Translations under genes and position numbers: made by a program
Shown: positions 1-5,380 of the stretch, one piece after another
Layout: the number at the start of each line of letters is the position of its first letter
Position numbering within the stretch: position 1 is the stretch's first letter
Notes under the pieces: model-generated
What the model saw: the letters and a program-made list of their open reading frames with translations, nothing else
What the model was told of the DNA's origin: nothing
Database searches by the model: none
Source of the DNA: an uncultured Bacilli bacterium
GTDB lineage: Bacteria > Bacillota_I > Bacilli_A > RF39 > UBA660
Direction: 5' to 3'
Assembly (NCBI GenBank): GCA_910587745.1
Contig: CAJUNE010000046.1
Span: 1-5,973, forward strand
Length of the DNA: 5,973 nt

Positions 1-1470
1 GATATGGCTCAAAAAGCTCAAGAATATCGTACTATTTTAATTGAAGCTGTTGCAGATTTTGATGAAGAACTTATGATGACTTATTTAGATGGAGCAGAAA
101 TAACTGTAGATGCTTTAAAGAAAGCTATACGTACTGCTACTTTATCAGTAGGATTCTTCCCAGTATTATGTAGTGATGCACTAGATGATAAAGGTACAAG
201 AGCTTTACTTGATGCAGTTGTTGATTATTTACCTGCACCAACAGATATTGAAGCTATTGACTGTACTGATAAAAATGGTAATGATGTTAAACGTCATCCA
301 AGTGATTCAGAACCATTCACTGCTTTAGCATTTAAAATTATGACAGACCCATTTGTTGGACGTTTATCATTCTTTAGAGTTTATTCTGGAGTGCTAAAGA
401 GTGGTTCTTATGTACTAAATAGTACTAAAGGTGAAAAAGAAAGAATTGGTCGTATTCTACAAATGCATGCTAACCAACGTAAAGAAATTACAGAGGTTTA
501 TGCTGGTGAAATTGCTGCAGCAGTAGGTCTTAAGAATACAACAACTGCGGATACATTATGTGATGAAAAAAATTCTTGTATCATGAAAGGTATGGAATTC
601 CCAGACCCAGTTATTGATATTGCTATTGAACCAAAAAGTAAAAATGACCAAGATAAAATGGCTTTAGCTGTTCAAAAATTAGTTGAAGAAGATCCAACTT
701 TACGTGTTAAAACTGACCATGAAACTGGACAAACAGTTTTATCTGGTATGGGTGAACTTCACTTAGACATTATAATCGATCGTATGAGAAGAGAATTTAA
801 TGTTGAATGTAATAGTGGTAAACCACAAGTTGCTTATCGTGAAACTATTAAGCAAGCTGCTGAATGTGAAGGTAAGTATATTAAACAATCTGGTGGACGT
901 GGACAATATGGACATGTTTGGGTTAAATTTGAACCAAATCCAGAAAAAGGTTATGAATTCGTTGATGCAATCGTTGGTGGTGTAGTTCCTCGTGAATATA
1001 TTCCAGTAACTGATAAAGGATTACAAGAAGCTATGGCTGGTGGTATTCTTGCAGGTTATCCAATGGTTGATGTTAAAGCAACATTATTTGATGGTTCTTA
1101 CCATGATGTCGATTCATCAGAAATGGCATTTAAAATTGCTGCTTCTATGGCTTTAAAAGAAGCTAAAAATAAATGTAATCCAGTACTTCTTGAGCCAATT
1201 ATGGCTGTTGAAGTTATTGTTCCAGATGAATATATGGGTAACGTTATGGGAGATTTAACTTCTAGACGTGGTAAACCTATGGGACAAGAATCTCGTGGAA
1301 ATGCTTTATCTATTAAAGCAATGGTTCCACTTGCAGAGATGTTTGGATATGCTACAAGCTTACGTTCTAATACACAAGGACGTGGAAATTTCACAATGAC
1401 TTTAGACCATTATGAAGAAGTTCCTAAGTCAATTAGTGAAGAAATTATTAAAAAGAACAGTGTTAATTAA
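1..1470 (+). CDS. fusA: Elongation factor G, C-terminal part (5' end outside window)
   Basis: EF-G is the cytoplasmic GTPase that drives translocation of tRNA and mRNA on the ribosome, and with RRF it recycles ribosomes. The frame is open from base 1, and the Met codon at base 4 is internal. By family comparison about 200 N-terminal residues (P-loop, switches, NKxD) are missing. About 489 residues remain: the end of the G domain, domain II (EPFTALAFKI, DPFVGRLSFFRVYSG), domain III (GMGELHLDIIIDRM), domain IV (SGGRGQYGHV, PREYIPVTDKG, SYHDVDSSE) and domain V (LLEPIM, MGDLTSRRG, EMFGYAT). One oddity is the G5 position (bases 172-183), which reads SDAL where EF-G usually has GSAF or GTAF. The gene ends in TAA, and tuf follows 86 nt later, the classic str-operon order. 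No T-tract terminator separates them, so read-through into tuf is plausible. Identification is certain; only the start is unknown. Confidence 0.98.
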   Translation, partial: DMAQKAQEYRTILIEAVADFDEELMMTYLDGAEITVDALKKAIRTATLSVGFFPVLCSDALDDKGTRALLDAVVDYLPAPTDIEAIDCTDKNGNDVKRHPSDSEPFTALAFKIMTDPFVGRLSFFRVYSGVLKSGSYVLNSTKGEKERIGRILQMHANQRKEITEVYAGEIAAAVGLKNTTTADTLCDEKNSCIMKGMEFPDPVIDIAIEPKSKNDQDKMALAVQKLVEEDPTLRVKTDHETGQTVLSGMGELHLDIIIDRMRREFNVECNSGKPQVAYRETIKQAAECEGKYIKQSGGRGQYGHVWVKFEPNPEKGYEFVDAIVGGVVPREYIPVTDKGLQEAMAGGILAGYPMVDVKATLFDGSYHDVDSSEMAFKIAASMALKEAKNKCNPVLLEPIMAVEVIVPDEYMGNVMGDLTSRRGKPMGQESRGNALSIKAMVPLAEMFGYATSLRSNTQGRGNFTMTLDHYEEVPKSISEEIIKKNSVN

Positions 1471-1481
1471 TAATTTAACAC
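1460..1481 (+). other. Hairpin over the fusA stop codon
   Basis: GTGTTAA (1460-1466) can pair with TTAACAC (1475-1481) around an 8-nt loop holding the fusA TAA. There is no following T tract, so it does not look like an intrinsic terminator. At most it may protect or punctuate the fusA mRNA end. It could be chance in A+T-rich sequence. Confidence 0.3.
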
Positions 1482-1499
1482 AATAAACTAAAATAATAC

Positions 1500-1528
1500 T
1501 TGAAAAAAATTCAAGCATTAGATAAAAT
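1500..1528 (+). promoter_or_regulatory. Promoter of tuf
   Basis: TTGAAA (1500-1505) and TAAAAT (1523-1528) are separated by exactly 17 nt, matching 5/6 positions in each sigma-A-type box. Transcription would start near 1535 and give a very short leader of about 20 nt containing the ribosome binding site. The -35 lies inside a 6-bp inverted repeat, CTTGAA (1499-1504) and TTCAAG (1510-1515). A private promoter would let EF-Tu be made in excess of EF-G, as is usual. Confidence 0.7.
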
Positions 1529-1540
1529 ATATATATATTG

Positions 1541-1547
1541 AAAGGAG
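1541..1547 (+). promoter_or_regulatory. Ribosome binding site of tuf
   Basis: AAAGGAG lies 9 nt before the ATG at 1557 and fixes this start, which also gives the conserved MAREKFDRSK N-terminus. Confidence 0.85.
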
Positions 1548-1556
1548 AAAATTAAA

Positions 1557-2726
1557 ATGGCAAGAGAAAAATTTGACCGTTCTAAAGAGCACGTTAATAT
1601 TGGTACTATTGGACACGTTGACCATGGTAAAACTACATTAACTGCTGCAATTACAAAATTATTTAGTAAAGAGTTCGTTGCATATGAAAATATCGACAAA
1701 GCTCCAGAAGAAAGAGAAAGAGGTATTACAATTAATACTTCTCACGTTGAGTATGAAACTGACAAACGTCACTATGCTCACGTAGACTGCCCAGGACATG
1801 CTGACTATGTTAAAAATATGATTACTGGTGCTGCTCAAATGGATGGCGCTATCCTAGTAGTTTCTGCTGCTGATGGACCTATGCCTCAAACAAGAGAGCA
1901 CATCTTATTATCACGTCAAGTTGGTGTACCTAAAATCGTTGTTTACATGAATAAATGTGACCAAGTTGATGATCCTGAGTTATTAGACTTAGTAGAAATG
2001 GAAATCAGAGAATTACTTGGAGAATATAACTTTGATAGTGAATGTCCAATTGTTCGTGGATCTGCTTTAAAAGCTATTGAAGGAGATGCTACTGCTGAAC
2101 AATCAATCCGTGACTTAATCGCTGCTGTTGATTCTTATATTGATGCTCCAGTTCGTGATACTGATAAACCATTCTTAATGAGTATTGAAGACGTATTCAC
2201 TATTTCAGGACGTGGTACAGTTGTTACTGGTCGTGTTGAAAGAGGTCAATTAAATCTTAACGATGAAGTTGAAATCGTTGGTCTTAGAGATACTAAGAAA
2301 ACTGTTGTTACTGGTATCGAAATGTTCCGTAAATCTCTTGATTACGCTCAAGCTGGTGATAATGCAGGTGTATTATTACGTGGTGTTGCTCGTGATGAAG
2401 TTGAAAGAGGACAAGTTCTTGCTAAACCAGGAAGTGTTACTCCTCATCATAAATTCAAAGCTAGTGTTTATGTATTAAGTAAAGAAGAAGGCGGAAGACA
2501 TACTCCATTCTTCTCAAATTACAGACCACAATTCTACTTTAGAACTACTGATGTTACAGGTGTTATTGAACTTCCAGCTGGTGTTGAAATGGTTATGCCA
2601 GGTGATAATATTGACATGACTGTTGATCTTATCGCTCCAGTTGCTCTTGAAAATGGTACTAAGTTCTCTATCCGTGAGGGTGGACGTACTGTTGGTGCTG
2701 GTGTAGTATCAGAAATCATTGAATAA
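1557..2726 (+). CDS. tuf: Elongation factor Tu
   Basis: EF-Tu is the abundant cytoplasmic GTPase that carries aminoacyl-tRNA to the ribosomal A site. The 389-aa protein is complete. The G domain holds GHVDHGKT (P-loop, residues 19-26), RGITI (switch I), DCPGHADYV (switch II), NKCD and GSALK. Domains II and III follow, with GRGTVVTGRVERG and RPQFYFRTTDVTG, ending REGGRTVGAGVVSEIIE. It is a few residues shorter than the 393-396 typical of the family. The shortening falls in the variable stretch between the P-loop and switch I (LFSKEFVAYENID), a normal lineage difference. Codons show more C-ending forms (GAC, CAC, ATC) than the accessory genes downstream, as expected for a highly expressed gene. 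It follows fusA, has its own promoter and RBS, and is closed by a strong terminator. Confidence 0.99.
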   Translation: MAREKFDRSKEHVNIGTIGHVDHGKTTLTAAITKLFSKEFVAYENIDKAPEERERGITINTSHVEYETDKRHYAHVDCPGHADYVKNMITGAAQMDGAILVVSAADGPMPQTREHILLSRQVGVPKIVVYMNKCDQVDDPELLDLVEMEIRELLGEYNFDSECPIVRGSALKAIEGDATAEQSIRDLIAAVDSYIDAPVRDTDKPFLMSIEDVFTISGRGTVVTGRVERGQLNLNDEVEIVGLRDTKKTVVTGIEMFRKSLDYAQAGDNAGVLLRGVARDEVERGQVLAKPGSVTPHHKFKASVYVLSKEEGGRHTPFFSNYRPQFYFRTTDVTGVIELPAGVEMVMPGDNIDMTVDLIAPVALENGTKFSIREGGRTVGAGVVSEIIE

Positions 2727-2734
2727 TAAAAATT

Positions 2735-2759
2735 AGGACCTAGAAATAGGTTCTTTTTT
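2735..2759 (+). terminator. Intrinsic terminator of tuf
   Basis: An 8-bp stem, AGGACCTA (2735-2742) with TAGGTTCT (2747-2754) including one G-U pair, closes a GAAA tetraloop and runs into a T tract. It starts 8 nt after the tuf stop and insulates tuf from the toxin-antitoxin cassette. Confidence 0.9.
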
Positions 2760-2786
2760 ATGTTATATTTTATTTTCTTTGTATAT

Positions 2787-2809
2787 AATATATATTGACG
2801 ATGTATATT
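2787..2809 (+). promoter_or_regulatory. Imperfect palindrome on the -35 of the TA promoter, candidate operator
   Basis: The left arm AATATATATTG (2787-2797) and right arm CGATGTATATT (2799-2809) match at 9 of 11 positions about a central A; both mismatches are T versus C. CGATGT is also directly repeated at 2799-2804 and 2810-2815, about one helical turn apart. Antitoxins with a ribbon-helix-helix fold commonly bind such symmetric sites to repress their own operon. The A+T richness makes part of the symmetry cheap, so this is a candidate only. Confidence 0.45.
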
Positions 2810-2823
2810 CGATGTGATAAAAT
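2795..2823 (+). promoter_or_regulatory. Promoter of the toxin-antitoxin operon
   Basis: TTGACG (2795-2800), a 17-nt spacer and TAAAAT (2818-2823), with an extended -10 TG at 2815-2816. This is a strong sigma-A-type promoter placed just after the tuf terminator. Start of transcription is predicted near 2830, leaving a leader of about 15 nt with the antitoxin RBS. Confidence 0.75.
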
Positions 2824-2845
2824 GTTATTGAAATGAGGTGAGTTA

Positions 2846-3139
2846 ATGGCAAGTTTATCTAATTCTGTTAATATGAGTTTTAGAGTTGATAAGGATTTAA
2901 AAAAACAAGCTGATGAATTATTTAAAAGTTTGGGTATGAATACAAGTGTTGCTTTAAATATGTTTTTGACTCAAAGTGTTAGACAACAAGCATTACCTTT
3001 TTTACCAGATATGTGTATAACTATTCCATCTAAAGATTTACAAGAAGCATTACAAGAGTTAAAAGAAGTTGAAAGTGGTAAAAAGAAGTTAAAAGGATAC
3101 CATAATGTTGATGATTTTATAGAGGATATTTTAAAATGA
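2846..3139 (+). CDS. dinJ: RelB/DinJ-family antitoxin
   Basis: This 97-aa protein is the antitoxin of a type II toxin-antitoxin pair: it binds and neutralises the toxin and, in the family, represses its own promoter. Residues 7-50 fit the ribbon-helix-helix DNA-binding fold of RelB/DinJ, with a short strand (NSVNMSFRVD), helix 1 (KDLKKQADELFKSLG) and helix 2 (NTSVALNMFLTQSVRQQ), then the family-typical LPF. The acidic/lysine-rich tail, about residues 60-97, would be the toxin-binding part. GAGGTGA at 2835-2841 sets the ATG at 2846. The stop TGA overlaps the toxin ATG as ATGA (3136-3139), so translation is probably coupled. The frame is intact although the toxin is broken. The symbol is given because the partner is YafQ-like; one-to-one orthology with E. 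coli dinJ is not shown. Confidence 0.92.
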   Translation: MASLSNSVNMSFRVDKDLKKQADELFKSLGMNTSVALNMFLTQSVRQQALPFLPDMCITIPSKDLQEALQELKEVESGKKKLKGYHNVDDFIEDILK

Positions 3140-3445
3140 ATTTAGATTTAGGGGGAACAAAATATGAAATAAAAGGTTTAGCTAAATTTAAAAAACAAAT
3201 TAAAAAGGTTGTTAAACAAGGGAAAGATATAAATAAATTTAGAGAGGTTTTGAAAGTTTTAGCTAATGGGTGAAAAATTAGATTCAAAGTATAAAGACCA
3301 TCAACTTAAGAATAGTAAATACTTTAACAATTGTAGAGAATGTCATATAGAACCAGATTGGTTATTAGTTTATAAATATAATAATGATGAATTAATTTTA
3401 TTTATGGTAGAAACAGGGAGTCATAGTGAAATTCTTGGTATGTAG
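3136..3445 (+). pseudogene. yafQ: YafQ-family mRNA interferase toxin, split by a one-base frameshift
   Basis: YafQ toxins are ribosome-dependent endoribonucleases of the RelE superfamily. The first frame (3136-3273) encodes 45 residues (MNLDLGGTKYEIKG... to VLKVLANG) and stops at TGA. Shifting +1 at GGG-TGA continues at 3272 for 57 residues to TAG at 3443: KYKDHQL, CHIEPDW, LLVYKY, GSHSEILGM. Joined, the product is about 102 aa, near the ~92-aa family size. The second part carries the residues matching YafQ's catalytic His (KDH), His-x-x-x-Asp-Trp (HIEPDW) and C-terminal His (GSH). A TAG at 3260-3262 in the second frame confines the shift to 3263-3271. Removing one G would give Asn-Gly-Glu. 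An ATG at 3266 also opens a 59-aa ORF with the second part. The change may be inactivation, sequencing error, programmed frameshift or a true split; inactivation or error is most likely. Confidence 0.85.
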
Positions 3446-3468
3446 AGAGAACTTAGAGTTCTTTTTTT
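3446..3468 (+). terminator. Intrinsic terminator of the TA operon
   Basis: AGAACT (3448-3453) and AGTTCT (3457-3462) pair perfectly around TAG. The stem can extend by two further pairs (one G-U) and leads into a T run to 3468. It begins directly after the toxin TAG, which supports that TAG as the original end of the toxin gene. Confidence 0.85.
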
Positions 3469-3481
3469 GTTTGGTGTTACA

Positions 3482-3510
3482 TTTACTTTTAGTAGTATAA
3501 GTGTTATACT
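3482..3510 (+). promoter_or_regulatory. Promoter of the yerB-like operon
   Basis: TATACT (3505-3510) with an extended TG at 3502-3503, and TTTACT (3482-3487, 4/6 match to a -35) at a 17-nt spacing. It sits between the TA terminator and the yerB-like start. Confidence 0.65.
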
Positions 3511-3511
3511 A
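3493..3511 (+). promoter_or_regulatory. Perfect 8-bp inverted repeat over the -10, candidate operator
   Basis: TAGTATAAGTGTTATACTA: two 8-bp arms with a GTG centre, fully covering the -10 hexamer. A dimeric repressor bound here would block RNA polymerase. No T tract follows and it lies upstream of the predicted transcription start, so it is not a terminator. The regulator is unknown. Confidence 0.5.
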
Positions 3512-3535
3512 ATATTATCTTAAAGAGGTGACATA

Positions 3536-4603
3536 ATGAAAAAGAAAAGATTAAAAATAAATAAAAAATATCTAATTATGTTATGTATTATTGGTGTTTT
3601 ACTTATTGGTTGTATTACTCTTGGAGTAGTGATGGGTAATCCTGAAAAAAGAAGTATTTTTAATACGGAAAAAGATAATAATGATAAAAATAAAGAAGAT
3701 CCTATTATACCTAAAGTACAAGTTGTTGATGTTAATAGTAAATCGAGACCTTATGCAGTAATGATTAATAATCTTGGAACTGCAAGACCATATCATACAG
3801 GTTTACAAGATGCTTATTTAGTTTATGAATTAGTGGTTGAGGGCGGGATTACAAGATATCTTGCATTATTTAAAGATAAACCTCTTGAAGTAGTTGGTAA
3901 TGTTCGAAGTTCTAGACATTATTATTTAGATTATGCTTTGGAAAATGATGCTTATTATGTTCACTGGGGATGGAGTCCACAAGCACAAAGTGATATATCT
4001 AATTTAAAAATTAATAATTTGAATGGATTATATGATGCTAAACCTTATTTCTTTAGACAAAATCTACCTGTTAGTACAGAACATACAGCTTTTGTTAATT
4101 TAAAAGAAATGCAAACTTTAGTTAAGAAAAAAGGTTATAGAACAGAAACTAATAAAGATTTATTACTTAATTATAGTGCTACTAATATTGATTTAGAAAA
4201 ACATACTGATAAAAAAGAAGCTACGAATGTTGATATTAAAAATTCTAAAGGGTTTACAACTAATTATGTCTATGATACAAGTATTAATGCTTATAAACAA
4301 TATGTTAATGATAAAGAACATAAAGATTATGAGACTAAAAAACAATATACTGTAAAAAATATAATTGTTTATCAAGTAAAATATAGTAGTATTGATTCTT
4401 ATGGAAGACAAGATATTGCTAATACTGGTAAAGGGGAAGGTTACTTTATAACTAATGGTGCTGCTATTCCAATTACTTGGGAAAAGAAATCAAGAGAATC
4501 ACAAACTATTTATCGTTATAAAGATGGAACGGAAATTACAGTTAATGATGGTAATACTTGGATTCATGTTGTACCAACTAGTGGTAATATAAATATAACT
4601 TAG
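3536..4603 (+). CDS. yerB: DUF3048 (YerB-like) membrane-anchored or lipoprotein
   Basis: This 355-aa protein resembles Bacillus YerB, a putative lipoprotein with DUF3048 domains. The biochemical role is not established. The N-terminus is basic (KKKRLKINKK), followed by a hydrophobic segment at residues 12-33. LIGC at 23-26 fits a lipobox, but hydrophobic residues continue past Cys26, so it may instead stay as an uncleaved anchor. A low-complexity Asp/Asn/Lys linker (44-56) leads to the main domain, residues ~70-215: RPYAVMINN, ARPYHTGLQDAYLVYE, VEGGITRYLALF, GNVRSSRHYY and YYVHWGWSPQAQSD. The C-terminal domain, ~240-346, ends KDGTEITVNDGNTWIHVVP. AGAGGTGA at 3524-3531 sets the start. It is followed 29 nt later by a small membrane protein gene. 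In Bacillus, yerB lies beside pcrB-pcrA-ligA; those genes are not in this window. Confidence 0.88.
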   Translation: MKKKRLKINKKYLIMLCIIGVLLIGCITLGVVMGNPEKRSIFNTEKDNNDKNKEDPIIPKVQVVDVNSKSRPYAVMINNLGTARPYHTGLQDAYLVYELVVEGGITRYLALFKDKPLEVVGNVRSSRHYYLDYALENDAYYVHWGWSPQAQSDISNLKINNLNGLYDAKPYFFRQNLPVSTEHTAFVNLKEMQTLVKKKGYRTETNKDLLLNYSATNIDLEKHTDKKEATNVDIKNSKGFTTNYVYDTSINAYKQYVNDKEHKDYETKKQYTVKNIIVYQVKYSSIDSYGRQDIANTGKGEGYFITNGAAIPITWEKKSRESQTIYRYKDGTEITVNDGNTWIHVVPTSGNINIT

Positions 4604-4632
4604 TAATAAATTAAAGAATAAGGAGGAGTTTT

Positions 4633-4854
4633 ATGGAAACATTTATAGATTTTTTGGTAAATAACTATTTATGGTTTTTAATAATATTTTTAATAATAAT
4701 TTTTGCTTTAATAGGTTATTTGGTGGATTCAGTTACTCCTAAAAGTAAATCAAAAATGAAAACTATGCAAAAAAATGTTTCATATGATAAAAAGGTTCAT
4801 CCTTCTGTTGAAGCTTATACTAATGAAGAATTTGATGATCCTTTAATACATTAA
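4633..4854 (+). CDS. Small single-pass membrane protein, unknown function
   Basis: I do not recognise this 73-aa protein. Residues 12-31 form one strongly hydrophobic helix rich in Ile, Leu and Phe. Then comes a short basic stretch (KSKSKMK, about 37-43) and a polar tail ending in acidic residues and DPLIH. The positive charges after the helix suggest N-out/C-in topology with a ~40-residue cytoplasmic tail. It is very probably real: an excellent AAGGAGG at 4620-4626 lies 6 nt before the ATG, and the start is 29 nt after the yerB-like stop, so co-transcription is likely. A partner or regulator role for the neighbouring envelope protein is possible but only inferred from position. Confidence 0.78.
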   Translation: METFIDFLVNNYLWFLIIFLIIIFALIGYLVDSVTPKSKSKMKTMQKNVSYDKKVHPSVEAYTNEEFDDPLIH

Positions 4855-4877
4855 ATACTACTTAAAAAGTAGTATTT
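4853..4877 (+). terminator. Perfect 11-bp hairpin at the stop codon, weak terminator or attenuator
   Basis: AAATACTACTT (4853-4863) pairs perfectly with AAGTAGTATTT (4867-4877) around an AAA loop, overlapping the TAA of the 73-aa gene. Only four Ts (4875-4878) end it, then ATCT, so termination is probably partial. It may lower expression of the next gene or shield the upstream mRNA. Confidence 0.55.
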
Positions 4878-4900
4878 TATCTATAGAAAGGAACTAATTA

Positions 4901-5320
4901 ATGAGTTTTGTTGTGGTGCAAGAATTAATTCAATATTTAAATGAAATTTTTCCTAATATTCATTATAGTCTTACACATCCTTATTCTTATTATAGAGATG
5001 CTTGTTCTTATTATTTATTTGGACATTGTGCATCTTTTGCTAGAATTTTAAATGCTATTTTTCCTAATAATTCTGAGTTATATGTTTCAAGTTCTCATGT
5101 TTTAGTAAAAATTGAAAACTATTTTTATGATGCAAGTGGCTTAGTAGTTGATGTTAAGCTTAGTGATTATCGTTCTTCAGAAATAGATGATTATTATATG
5201 AGAAGTGTTCTTAATAAAGAAGATGATTTAGAAAGAAAATTGGAGGATATGTTAATTCATTTAGGAAAGATTAAACTTCATGATTTAATGGAGTTATATA
5301 CAGAATCTTTAAATCATTAA
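4901..5320 (+). CDS. Uncharacterised 139-aa protein with a possible papain-like Cys-His-Asp triad
   Basis: I do not recognise a named family with confidence. There is no signal peptide or membrane helix, so it is probably cytoplasmic. The central part reads YYLFGHCASFARILNAIF, then SSSHVLVKIENYFYDASG. The pattern is a Cys (43) near the start of a helix, a His (66) on a strand and an Asp (77) on the following strand. This resembles the papain/transglutaminase/NlpC-type order of catalytic residues. The C-terminal third, about 85-139, looks helical and charged (EDDLERKLEDMLIHLGKIK). GAAAGGA at 4886-4892 sets the start. It lies 46 nt after the 73-aa membrane protein, behind a weak hairpin, and is probably the last gene of the yerB-like operon. 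Peptidase, amidase or transfer activity is inference; a non-enzymatic protein is equally possible. Confidence 0.75.
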   Translation: MSFVVVQELIQYLNEIFPNIHYSLTHPYSYYRDACSYYLFGHCASFARILNAIFPNNSELYVSSSHVLVKIENYFYDASGLVVDVKLSDYRSSEIDDYYMRSVLNKEDDLERKLEDMLIHLGKIKLHDLMELYTESLNH

Positions 5321-5332
5321 TATACTTTTTGA

Positions 5333-5361
5333 TTTACAAAATGACTTTAATTCGTTATAAT
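5333..5361 (+). promoter_or_regulatory. Promoter of rubrerythrin
   Basis: TTTACA (5333-5338), a 17-nt spacer and a perfect TATAAT (5356-5361), matching 11 of 12 consensus positions. Transcription should start near 5368, within or next to the AAGGAGG at 5366-5372. This leaves a leader of only about 13 nt. Confidence 0.75.
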
Positions 5362-5369
5362 TATTAAGG
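5355..5369 (+). promoter_or_regulatory. Partial PerR-box-like sequence over the -10
   Basis: TTATAATTATTAAGG matches the Bacillus PerR consensus (TTATAAT-N-ATTATAA) at 11 of 14 positions; the left half is perfect and the right half keeps ATTA. PerR represses peroxide-defence genes, and rubrerythrin is a known member of such regulons in clostridia. However, the left half is also simply the -10 box and the right half runs into the ribosome binding site, so chance is possible. Confidence 0.35.
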
Positions 5370-5380
5370 AGGTAATTATT

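Noticed and set aside
4..6. ATG at base 4 as the fusA start
   Set aside because: The frame is open before it and the EF-G G domain is missing; this Met is internal and the window simply begins inside the gene.
1098..1394. 98-codon open frame on the minus strand inside fusA
   Set aside because: It is exactly opposite conserved EF-G domain IV-V coding sequence, has no recognisable protein and no reasonable RBS; it is a shadow.
1528..1539. AT dinucleotide run as a repeat element or microsatellite
   Set aside because: Too short, and expected in an A+T-rich leader next to a -10 box.
3271..3273. TGA read as Trp (Mycoplasma code) to rescue the toxin
   Set aside because: Reading through gives only a few unrelated residues before TAA and does not restore the YafQ motifs, which lie in another frame; TGG is used for Trp elsewhere.
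4193..4411. 72-codon hydrophobic open frame on the minus strand inside the yerB-like gene
   Set aside because: Its Ile/Phe richness comes from reading A+T-rich Asp/Asn/Lys codons backwards; it is antisense to a real gene with no start signals.
3536..5320. A defence island or novel multi-gene immune system in the right half
   Set aside because: Beyond the simple TA pair I see no nuclease, NTPase, reverse transcriptase or sensor domain; the genes look like envelope or unknown functions and the evidence does not support a system claim.
5321..5332. A terminator after the 139-aa gene
   Set aside because: Only T-rich sequence is present, with no stem; the rubrerythrin promoter starts immediately after.
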